DNA of 6,632 nucleotides from a bacterium. GTDB taxonomy: Bacteria > Patescibacteriota > Minisyncoccia > Phycocordibacterales > UBA10002. The notes beneath the pieces were generated by a model. It was not told where the DNA came from, did no database searches, and saw nothing but the letters and a program-made list of their open reading frames with translations. The position numbers and the translations under genes were made by a program. Positions 1 through 4,678 of this stretch are shown piece by piece. Location: NCBI GenBank assembly GCA_030648695.1, contig JAUSHG010000031.1:1-6632 (forward strand). The letters are read 5' to 3'. The stretch's first letter is position 1. Each line of letters opens with the position of its first letter.

Positions 1-1339
1 TGCGACCTTCAATCACCACCCGCTTGTTGTTTTTTTCGCAGGCATCAATGACTTTGGCAATGCGCGTGATGTGGGAGGCGAACATGCTCACGATGAGACG
101 GGTCTTGGTGATGCGCACAATCTCCGCCAGGTTTTCTCCGACCACTTTTTCGGGAGTGGAGAAGCCCGGGTTCTCAATGTTGGTTGAGTCGGTCATAAGG
201 AGGAGATTGTGTGCGTCCGTAAACTCTTTGTAGTTTTCCTCTTCTTCTTCGGTAGGCACGCCATCTACATGGTCCAGCTTGTAGTCGCCGGGGGTGATGA
301 GGTTGCCGTAGGGTGTTTCCACGATGATTCCCATGGTGTCGGGAATTGAGTGCGTGACGCCGAAGAACCGGACAGAAATACTGCCCAGTTTGATGCGCTC
401 ATTGTTCTCAACAATTTTAATGTTGAGCGCCGGAAGCTGGGGAAATTCCTCCTGCCGTTTTTTAATCATAAGCGCGGTCAAGTTGCGCGTGTAAAGCGGC
501 GGATTGCCGATGCGGTTCATGAGATAGGGAATGCCGCCAATGTGGTCGAGGTGCCCGTGCGTGATGAGCACCGCTTTTACGCGGTCTTTGCGCTCTTCCA
601 GATAGCGGGTGTTGGGCAGGATGAAATCAATGCCGGGAGTTTTCGCATCATTAAACTGGAGTCCCATGTCAATGACCACAATATCGCCGCCGTATTCAAT
701 GAGCGTCATGTTGCGGCCGATTTCCTCAACGCCTCCAAGCGGAATGACTCGGATTGCATCCTCTTTAAGCGGCGGGATAGGATGTGATTTCTCACGATGC
801 GCTTGTTCGGTGCGCGGTTTGTGTACTCCTTCGTGGCGGGATACAGAGCGGCGCACACTGGCACTACTTCCCTGAGTGCCATGCGAAAAGCGTTCTGGAG
901 CGGTTCCGTGAGGCCTGCCCGTTCGAGTTTCGGAAGAAAATCGTTCGGGCCTGTCTGTCCGATAGGCAGGTCTGCCTGTCCGGTTTTCTCTGGAAAACCG
1001 GACAGGTGTGCCCGCGCGATTTTCAGTTCGCGAAAAGCGTTCGGGCGAGTATGCACGGCTTCGGGTGCGTCCGAATGAGTTTTGTCCTGCAAAGCTCGCA
1101 TTGGGGCGAGGAGCGGTAGGTGCGCCTGCCTGTCCGGCAGGCAGGCCTGTCTGACGGACAGGCACGGCTCCCGGTCGCGGGGAAGTAGCGTTTGGTCCTC
1201 CTGCGAGAGGTAAGCCCCCGCGATTGTCATTACGCGGGAATCGAGCGGGTGAACCCGTTCGATTCTCGGGAGAGAATCGTTCGGGTAAACGTCTACTGTG
1301 ATGACGGTTTGGTCTTGAAGGTGGTTTGTTTCTGTCCAT
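1..1339 (-). CDS. rnj: Ribonuclease J, N-terminal part (cut by window edge), with long Arg-rich N-terminal extension
   Basis: Metallo-beta-lactamase/beta-CASP ribonuclease acting in the cytosol on mRNA decay and RNA maturation (family knowledge). The frame is open from ATG 1337-1339 to the left edge: 446 codons plus one base, with the C-terminal part missing. The catalytic core begins near residue 196 (IRVIPLGGVEEIGRNM). The zinc motif HGHLDH has H261, H263, D265 and H266. Next come H330 in VTHSIPDTMG and D352 in TPGDYKLD, then the beta-CASP entry TDSTNIENPGFSTPE and FASHITRI. RNase J proteins normally start a few residues before the IPLGG strand. Here about 197 residues precede it, with roughly 35 Arg but only 4 Lys, rich in Pro, Gly and Ser. 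The only in-frame alternative start near the core is GTG at 854-856 (residue 162), with a possible AGGGAAG about 10 bases upstream. I prefer the ATG because the repeats in the extension vary synonymously. Last gene of the probable secG / binding-protein unit. Enzyme identity is very sure; start is fairly sure. Confidence 0.93.
   Translation of the reverse strand, partial: MDRNKPPSRPNRHHSRRLPERFSPENRTGSPARFPRNDNRGGLPLAGGPNATSPRPGAVPVRQTGLPAGQAGAPTAPRPNASFAGQNSFGRTRSRAYSPERFSRTENRAGTPVRFSRENRTGRPAYRTDRPERFSSETRTGRPHGTAPERFSHGTQGSSASVRRSVSRHEGVHKPRTEQAHREKSHPIPPLKEDAIRVIPLGGVEEIGRNMTLIEYGGDIVVIDMGLQFNDAKTPGIDFILPNTRYLEERKDRVKAVLITHGHLDHIGGIPYLMNRIGNPPLYTRNLTALMIKKRQEEFPQLPALNIKIVENNERIKLGSISVRFFGVTHSIPDTMGIIVETPYGNLITPGDYKLDHVDGVPTEEEEENYKEFTDAHNLLLMTDSTNIENPGFSTPEKVVGENLAEIVRITKTRLIVSMFASHITRIAKVIDACEKNNKRVVIEGR
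975..1006. repeat. Perfect 14-bp palindromic hairpin inside the RNase J coding region
   Basis: CCTGTCCGGTTTTC at 975-988 is the exact reverse complement of 993-1006, with loop TCTG. It lies in frame and encodes the PVRFSRENRTG repeat copy. Next to it, AGGCAG/CTGCCT arms lie at 964-977. In RNase J mRNA it would form a very stable stem about 335-365 nt from the start codon. Confidence 0.85.
1124..1163. repeat. Pair of overlapping CCTGYC-type palindromes inside the RNase J coding region
   Basis: GCCTGCCTG (1124-1132) pairs with CAGGCAGGC (1138-1146) around loop TCCGG. GCCTGTC (1145-1151) pairs with GACAGGC (1157-1163) around TGACG. The same CCTGTC/GACAGG words recur at 950-1006, so a short palindromic element family appears to be scattered through this part of the gene. 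It encodes RQTGLPAGQAGAP, which is unlike the PERFS repeats. Confidence 0.75.
1239..1278. repeat. Two adjacent hairpins near the 5' end of the RNase J gene
   Basis: AATCGAGCGGG (1239-1249) pairs with CCCGTTCGATT (1254-1264), with one G-U/A-C-type exception, around TGAA. GATTCTC (1261-1267) pairs perfectly with GAGAATC (1272-1278) around GGGA. The second stem encodes the first RFSPENR repeat copy, whose codons are naturally self-complementary (RFS against ENR). They lie about 60-100 nt inside the coding sequence. Confidence 0.7.
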
Positions 1340-1420
1340 AATGGTACGTGTTAGTTGATAATAGTTTTAAGAATAAAATCCAAAAAAAGTATGTTCTTTG
1401 AGTCATGTAGTCATGAGGAG
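1340..1420 (-). promoter_or_regulatory. Gap between binding-protein gene and RNase J; weak -10-like site
   Basis: This is an 81-base AT-rich gap. On the minus strand TATTAT (complement of 1358-1363) lies 18 bases before the RNase J ATG and could be a -10 element. No good -35 is visible at the usual distance, and no terminator hairpin separates the two genes. There is no Shine-Dalgarno sequence before the ATG (the preceding bases read ACACGTACCATT). RNase J may therefore be co-transcribed with the gene upstream or have its own weak promoter. Confidence 0.3.
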
Positions 1421-3184
1421 TTACTTGTTATAAATAGTGGTCGGCACGAGAAATTCCCAGATTTTTTGCGTATGCGTGTACCATGTATGCACCGAGAGAA
1501 AGCGTTCGCTTGGAACGGCGGCGCGTTCTATTTTCACCCCCTGAAGCGTATCGGGAATCACATAAATAAACTTGGGCGAGTACAGAAACACGGCAGGCAC
1601 ATCCGCCGCGATGGCGGAAACTGCGGAGCGGTACTGTTCCAACCGGTTCTCCCGGTCGCCCGAGCGGCGCGCATCCTCAAGCAGGCGGTCTACTTTTGAA
1701 TTGGTGTACATGGCAATGTTGAGGCCCGGGTCGTTACGCTGGGAGGAATGCCAGAATGCAAACAGGTCCACCTCGCGTCCGATGATTTCTCCGAAAAGGA
1801 GAGCATCATACTTGCGCGGCCGGATGATATTTTGGTTCAGGTCGCCGCTCTCGTAAATCTGCACCTCCGCGCTTGCGCCGATTTCTTTCCACTGCTGTGC
1901 AAGAAGCTCCGCGGTTTTCTTGAGCGCCGGAACGCTTGATGTGGTCAGCGTAAAAGAGAGCAAAACGATTTGCTTGCCTTTTTTCTTTTCTCGGATGCCG
2001 CTTGCATTTCGTTTCCATCCGGCTTTATCAAGCAGAAGGTTTGCTTCAGCAAGGCGCTCACTGTATTCCTTTGTAGTGCTGTCTATGCCGTCAAGCAAAA
2101 ACGGCGGCACTGGTCCTTCCAATGGAAGACCGAATCCGAGTAGCACTTTCTCTACGAGTTCCTCCTTGTTGACCGCGAGGTTGAGCGCACTGCGTACGTC
2201 CTTTTCCGCAAGCACCGGCGCCTGATTTTGATTGAAAAATACTCCGAACACGCGGGGAAGCGGCGTTTCTATCACGCGCTTGCCGGAACTTCCGGCGGTG
2301 AGCGCCGACTCGGGAGTGATGCCGGAGGCGCTTTCCACTTCTCCCCGCTTGAGCGCGGCTATGAGGTCCCGTTCAGCCGGATAAAAGCGGAAGATAAAGG
2401 TGCGCACAAACGGGGCGCCAAGCGCGTAGGTCTTAAACGAAGCGAGTTCATAGAAGTCCGGCGTGCCCGCGTCATTTCGCTTGATGTCCGAAATTTTATA
2501 CGGTCCGCTCCCGACGGCATTGATATTGTAGGTTGAAAAGGCAAACTGTTCGGTATCCACTTCTTTCCAGATGTGTTTCGGCAGGATGCCGAGGGTCGCA
2601 TTTTCCAAAAACGGAGAGTAGGGCTGTTTTAACGTCAGTCGCACTTCCTTGTCGTTTATTTTTTCAGCGGCGACTCCTTCCCAGTTGGCGCGCTTCGGAC
2701 TCTTGAGCGCTGGGTCCTGCGCCTTTTGCACCGTAAAGATGACATCATCGGCAGTTACCGGCGTGCCATCGTGAAATCGGGCGTTCTTGCGCAGGGTGAA
2801 CGTGTATGAAAGTCCGTTGTCGGAAACCGAATAGCTCTCGGCGAGGTCGGGGACAAGGCCGCCCTCCGGAGTGGCCTTGAGAAGTCCCGAATAAATGAGG
2901 GAAGAGAGGTCGCGGTCGGCATCCGAGAGCGCAAGCAAGGGATTTACAAAGCGCGGCACTCCAACGACGCCTTCTATGAGCCGCCCTCCATGCGCCGGCC
3001 TCTCTATGACGAACAAATTATTTGCCTGCAGGAGTAGCATGCCGGAGCCGAGTATGAGCAATACGGCGCACACAGCAAACAAAAGCTTCTCGGCGGGAGT
3101 GAAGCTTTTGCGAACGCGGTCAAAATGAAGAGCAAAGGGAAGCTCCCACTTCCGCGACAGCATTTTTTTGAGATTTTTTTTCAC
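1421..3184 (-). CDS. ABC-type peptide/solute-binding protein, family 5 (SBP_bac_5), membrane-anchored
   Basis: 587 residues, in the usual length range for DppA/OppA-like receptors. A basic, Lys/Arg-rich N-terminus (1-30) is followed by one hydrophobic helix at about 33-53 and then the extracytoplasmic domain. The family-5 signature is clear: LAESYSVSDNGLSYTFTLRK (114-133), then ARFHDGTPVTADDVIFTV (135-152). Later come VGSGPYKI and RSALNLAVNKEELVEKVL, where the second lobe is built. The family delivers peptides or other solutes to an ABC permease, but no permease or ATPase is visible here, so the substrate is unknown. The single Cys in the helix (C39, context FAVC) does not fit a lipobox, so a TM anchor is more likely than a lipoprotein. 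The start is GTG (3184) with no Shine-Dalgarno; an ATG seven codons in (3161-3163) is the alternative. secG lies upstream with 91 bases between; RNase J lies 81 bases downstream. Confidence 0.9.
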   Translation of the reverse strand: MKKNLKKMLSRKWELPFALHFDRVRKSFTPAEKLLFAVCAVLLILGSGMLLLQANNLFVIERPAHGGRLIEGVVGVPRFVNPLLALSDADRDLSSLIYSGLLKATPEGGLVPDLAESYSVSDNGLSYTFTLRKNARFHDGTPVTADDVIFTVQKAQDPALKSPKRANWEGVAAEKINDKEVRLTLKQPYSPFLENATLGILPKHIWKEVDTEQFAFSTYNINAVGSGPYKISDIKRNDAGTPDFYELASFKTYALGAPFVRTFIFRFYPAERDLIAALKRGEVESASGITPESALTAGSSGKRVIETPLPRVFGVFFNQNQAPVLAEKDVRSALNLAVNKEELVEKVLLGFGLPLEGPVPPFLLDGIDSTTKEYSERLAEANLLLDKAGWKRNASGIREKKKGKQIVLLSFTLTTSSVPALKKTAELLAQQWKEIGASAEVQIYESGDLNQNIIRPRKYDALLFGEIIGREVDLFAFWHSSQRNDPGLNIAMYTNSKVDRLLEDARRSGDRENRLEQYRSAVSAIAADVPAVFLYSPKFIYVIPDTLQGVKIERAAVPSERFLSVHTWYTHTQKIWEFLVPTTIYNK

Positions 3185-3280
3185 AAGAGAATAGCTGGTA
3201 GCTTATTAGCTGTTTAGCTTCTTAGGGGGAACTATTTTCGTTTCTAAAAAGCTAGTTAGCTAACAAGCTAAGAAGCTATC
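3185..3280 (-). repeat. Intercistronic 8-base-periodic hairpin element, copy A (secG / binding protein)
   Basis: Read on the minus strand, this gap is an array of degenerate TAGCTNNT units followed by the complementary AGCTAANA units. The arms (about 3245-3279 and 3191-3225) can fold into a long imperfect stem. The first unit contains the TAG stop of secG (3276-3278). The array ends about 6 bases before the GTG of the binding-protein gene. The plus-strand segment 3200-3225 is the exact reverse complement of 4643-4668 in copy B (26 bases). The left end ATAGCTGGTAGCTT (3191-3204) also equals 4594-4607. Confidence 0.85.
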
Positions 3281-3506
3281 TTAAGAGAAGTGCCACTATC
3301 GCCGAAACGGCAAACAACACTCCAAGTACAATAGTTGAATTAAACAATACTTTTTCAAATCCTCTTCGCGTGTGGAAGGTGGATGAAAAGTTATCGCCGA
3401 ATGCGCCTCCAACACCCGCAGCCGAGCGCTGCAGTAATATAGCGGCCACAAGCAAGACGGAAAGTCCGATTTGAATGTAAGGCAGAAGGCCTTGGAGAGT
3501 CAGCAT
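3276..3506 (-). CDS. secG: Protein translocase subunit SecG
   Basis: 76 residues, the normal size for this small subunit of the SecYEG channel, which assists SecA-driven protein export across the cytoplasmic membrane. Two hydrophobic helices are visible, at about 8-26 and 56-75. They are joined by the typical Gly-rich, amphipathic loop with LQRSAAGVGGAFG (25-37) and RRGFEK (47-52). The start is ATG (3504-3506), with no Shine-Dalgarno close to it; a GGAAG lies about 20 bases upstream, which is too far. The stop TAG is formed by the first unit of the downstream 8-base-periodic element. It is the first gene of the probable secG / solute-binding protein / RNase J unit, so export machinery and an exported or membrane-anchored receptor sit together. 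Upstream lies a palindrome cluster rather than another gene. Confidence 0.93.
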   Translation of the reverse strand: MLTLQGLLPYIQIGLSVLLVAAILLQRSAAGVGGAFGDNFSSTFHTRRGFEKVLFNSTIVLGVLFAVSAIVALLLR

Positions 3507-3544
3507 TCAGTCAATGATAGCATGGCTTCCGAGGGAATGCAAGC

Positions 3545-3614
3545 GACCTTCGTAGGTCATCCCCGCGAAGGCGGGGATCCAGTGCAATCTGTCGACCTGT
3601 GAGGTCGACAGATT
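3545..3614. repeat. Cluster of three palindromes between secG and the upstream gene
   Basis: Three hairpins stand in a row. GACCT/AGGTC has loop TCGT (3545-3558). ATCCCCGC/GCGGGGAT has loop GAAG (3559-3578) and resembles the widespread REP-like CCCGCGAAnGCGGG sequences. A perfect 13-bp stem AATCTGTCGACCT with loop GTG spans 3586-3614. The first and third share a GACCT...AGGTC core. It looks like a composite intergenic REP-type element; mRNA protection upstream of secG or a short non-autonomous mobile element are both possible. Confidence 0.75.
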
Positions 3615-3624
3615 CAAGGGGAGA

Positions 3625-3657
3625 ATAAAAAACCGCGGAAGCCGGATGCTTCCGCGG
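3625..3657 (-). terminator. Intrinsic terminator of the 3672-4169 gene
   Basis: On the minus strand a perfect 10-bp GC-rich stem, CCGCGGAAGC pairing with GCTTCCGCGG (loop of 5; 3633-3657), is followed directly by TTTTTTAT (3625-3632). It begins 15 bases after the TAA stop. This is the clearest terminator in the window and separates this gene from secG. Confidence 0.92.
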
Positions 3658-3671
3658 ACAAAATGATAGGG

Positions 3672-4169
3672 TTACTGTGAGAGAAGTGCCTGTCCCGCAG
3701 TAACGTCGTACCGTTCGCGCATGACTTCGAAAAATAATGTTTCTCTATTTTGACACGTCTGGGAATACACCGTGTTCAGGTCAATGCCGCAATCCATCGT
3801 GCACGCAGCGCCTACGCACCAAATCCGGAAGATTTCAATTGCCTTTTCCAGAGTTGGAAGCGGCAGAGGATAGCACACGAAAGGATTCTCGGACTTTGCT
3901 GATGCATGGACATGAAGTGCATATTTTTTAAGGACATCAGAGGGGGGCTCAATTATTTCCAATTCGTGATGGGTTCCTTCCGGAATCGCTCCCCACTTTC
4001 CGTAAAATGTCGTTGGGTCCAGAAAAAACTGTTTTGGATCTGTATGTACATGCAGCCGTCCTACAAATGTGTGGGTTCCCTTCAGTGTTCTGACGGATAG
4101 GGTAATTTTCATTCTGATAATATCATGGCATTGACGATATCTGATGTCAAGGTTTGCAACCTCGGCCAT
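3672..4169 (-). CDS. Unrecognised small Cys/His-containing protein
   Basis: 165 residues if started at ATG 4167-4169. A second in-frame ATG at 4110-4112 (residue 20, MKITLSVRTLKGTHTF) would give 146 residues and looks more like a natural N-terminus. I do not recognise the family. No signal peptide or membrane segment is visible. Two HVH triplets occur (H40/H42 and H86/H88), each next to a beta-strand-like stretch. A Cys-rich stretch WCVGAACTMDCG (C118, C123, C127) is followed by C139, and C99 lies earlier; metal binding is possible but unproven. The C-terminal half looks mixed alpha/beta. Coding status is supported by a dedicated terminator 15 bases after the stop and a perfect TATAAT 5 bases before the first ATG. 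It is divergent from groES across 86 bases. Base composition appears more AT-rich than in the flanking genes, which may hint at transfer. Confidence 0.7.
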   Translation of the reverse strand: MAEVANLDIRYRQCHDIIRMKITLSVRTLKGTHTFVGRLHVHTDPKQFFLDPTTFYGKWGAIPEGTHHELEIIEPPSDVLKKYALHVHASAKSENPFVCYPLPLPTLEKAIEIFRIWCVGAACTMDCGIDLNTVYSQTCQNRETLFFEVMRERYDVTAGQALLSQ

Positions 4170-4255
4170 ATTTCATTATAATGCGGACTCTTTCACCCTT
4201 ATTTTAAGGGCTATTTGATAACAAATGGCTTGATTTATCAGTTTATATTTTTACT
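4170..4255. promoter_or_regulatory. Divergent promoter region of groES and the 3672-4169 gene, with inverted repeats and no CIRCE
   Basis: On the minus strand TATAAT (complement of 4175-4180) is 5 bases before the small gene's first ATG. On the plus strand TATATT (4244-4249) is 6 bases before the groES ATG. Neither has a good -35 at 16-18 bases. Both positions would give leaderless or nearly leaderless mRNA, or for the small gene a 5' leader to the second ATG. The region carries CCCTTA/TAAGGG (4196-4210), GCTATTTG/CAAATGGC with loop ATAA (4210-4229), and TGATAA...TTATCA (4216-4240, spacer 13). No TTAGCACTC-type CIRCE operator is present, so HrcA control is not supported. The inverted repeats are candidate operators. 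Confidence 0.5.
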
Positions 4256-4597
4256 ATGGCAAAGAAGAAGATCTCAAAAAGCGCCTCAAAAGAAACCGGA
4301 AGCAAGGTCTCGGTCCGGCCGCTGGGCGATAAGGTATTGGTGCGGGAGGATTTGAGGCAGGGTGAAACCAAGACCGCTTCAGGCATTATTATTCCGGAAA
4401 GCGTTGACTCTGACCGCGGAGCCAAGAAAGGAGAAGTGGTCGCAGTCGGCCCGGGCAGATTTGATGATGGGAAACTCGTTCCAATGCATGTGAAGATTGG
4501 CGACAAAGTACTCTTTCAGTGGGGAGACAAACTGACGATTGACGGAGTGGAGTATGAGATGGTAGCCGAATCAAGTATTTTAGCAGTCATAAAATAG
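4256..4597 (+). CDS. groES: Co-chaperonin GroES (Cpn10)
   Basis: 113 residues. It forms the heptameric lid that caps GroEL during ATP-driven folding in the cytosol. The Cpn10 fold starts at about residue 18 with VSVRPLGDKVLVR. The mobile loop that contacts GroEL follows (about 33-52), with GIIIP (43-47) in place of the common GGIVL-type hydrophobic tripeptide. Then come GEVVAVGPGR (59-68), VKIGDKVLF (79-87) and the C-terminal strand EYEMVAESSILAVIK. Usual GroES is 94-100 residues. The excess is a Lys/Ser-rich N-terminal tail (MAKKKISKSASKETGSK) with no alternative ATG, GTG or TTG start downstream in the tail, so the tail is probably real. There is no Shine-Dalgarno before the ATG (TTTTTACT). 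The stop TAG lies in the first unit of the periodic element that fills the 81-base gap to groEL. Confidence 0.96.
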   Translation: MAKKKISKSASKETGSKVSVRPLGDKVLVREDLRQGETKTASGIIIPESVDSDRGAKKGEVVAVGPGRFDDGKLVPMHVKIGDKVLFQWGDKLTIDGVEYEMVAESSILAVIK

Positions 4598-4672
4598 CTG
4601 GTAGCTTGTTAGCTAGTTAGCTTGTTAGGAAGAACTAAAAAGCTAAGAAGCTAAACAGCTAATAAGCTTTTA
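4594..4672 (+). repeat. Intercistronic 8-base-periodic hairpin element, copy B (groES / groEL)
   Basis: TAGCTNNT units (TAGCTTGT, TAGCTAGT, TAGCTTGT) are followed by a short spacer and then complementary AGCTAANA-type units. Arm 4603-4628 pairs with 4643-4668 at 22 of 26 positions, plus one wobble, around a 14-base loop. The first unit supplies the groES TAG stop (4595-4597). The array ends about 6 bases before the groEL ATG. Segment 4643-4668 is identical, in gene-sense orientation, to the corresponding part of copy A on the minus strand. Confidence 0.87.
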
Positions 4673-4678
4673 CGAAGT

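Larger units (their letters stand above)
869..1285 (-). repeat. Degenerate PERFS / RFSxENRTG peptide repeats in the RNase J extension
   Basis: Within RNase J residues 19-157 the peptide PERFS occurs at 19-23, 99-103, 131-135 and 148-152. A related VRFS lies at 113-116. Four copies continue into E[N/T]R[T/A]G: SPENRTG, SRTENRAG, SRENRTG and SSETRTG, usually with Pro two residues later. At DNA level the copies use different codons for the same residues: CGA, CGC or CGG for Arg, TTT or TTC for Phe, TCT, TCG or TCC for Ser, GAA or GAG for Glu, AAT or AAC for Asn. This is a protein-level repeat, probably disordered and basic. A role in binding RNA or a partner is inference. Confidence 0.8.

Noticed and set aside
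350..787. 145-codon plus-strand open frame
   Set aside because: It lies exactly opposite the conserved metallo-beta-lactamase core of RNase J and its translation resembles no protein; an antisense shadow.
854..856. GTG at RNase J residue 162 with AGGGAAG upstream as the true start
   Set aside because: Possible but less likely: the upstream 161 codons carry peptide repeats differing mostly at synonymous sites, which implies translation, and other genes here show no Shine-Dalgarno use.
706..1230. 174-codon open frame on the minus strand and overlapping plus-strand frames (784-1119, 797-1078) in the same region
   Set aside because: The region is GC-rich with few stops in any frame. The RNase J frame continues through it into a conserved catalytic domain, and its repeats vary synonymously only in that frame.
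3185..3280. CRISPR array or ordinary intrinsic terminator in the TAGCT repeats
   Set aside because: The 8-base units have no spacers of CRISPR size, and the AT-rich imperfect stem is not followed by a T-run on the coding strand; it reaches the next start codon instead.
4190..4255. CIRCE/HrcA operator before groES
   Set aside because: Searched both strands for TTAGCACTC and GAGTGCTAA halves; only unrelated inverted repeats are present.
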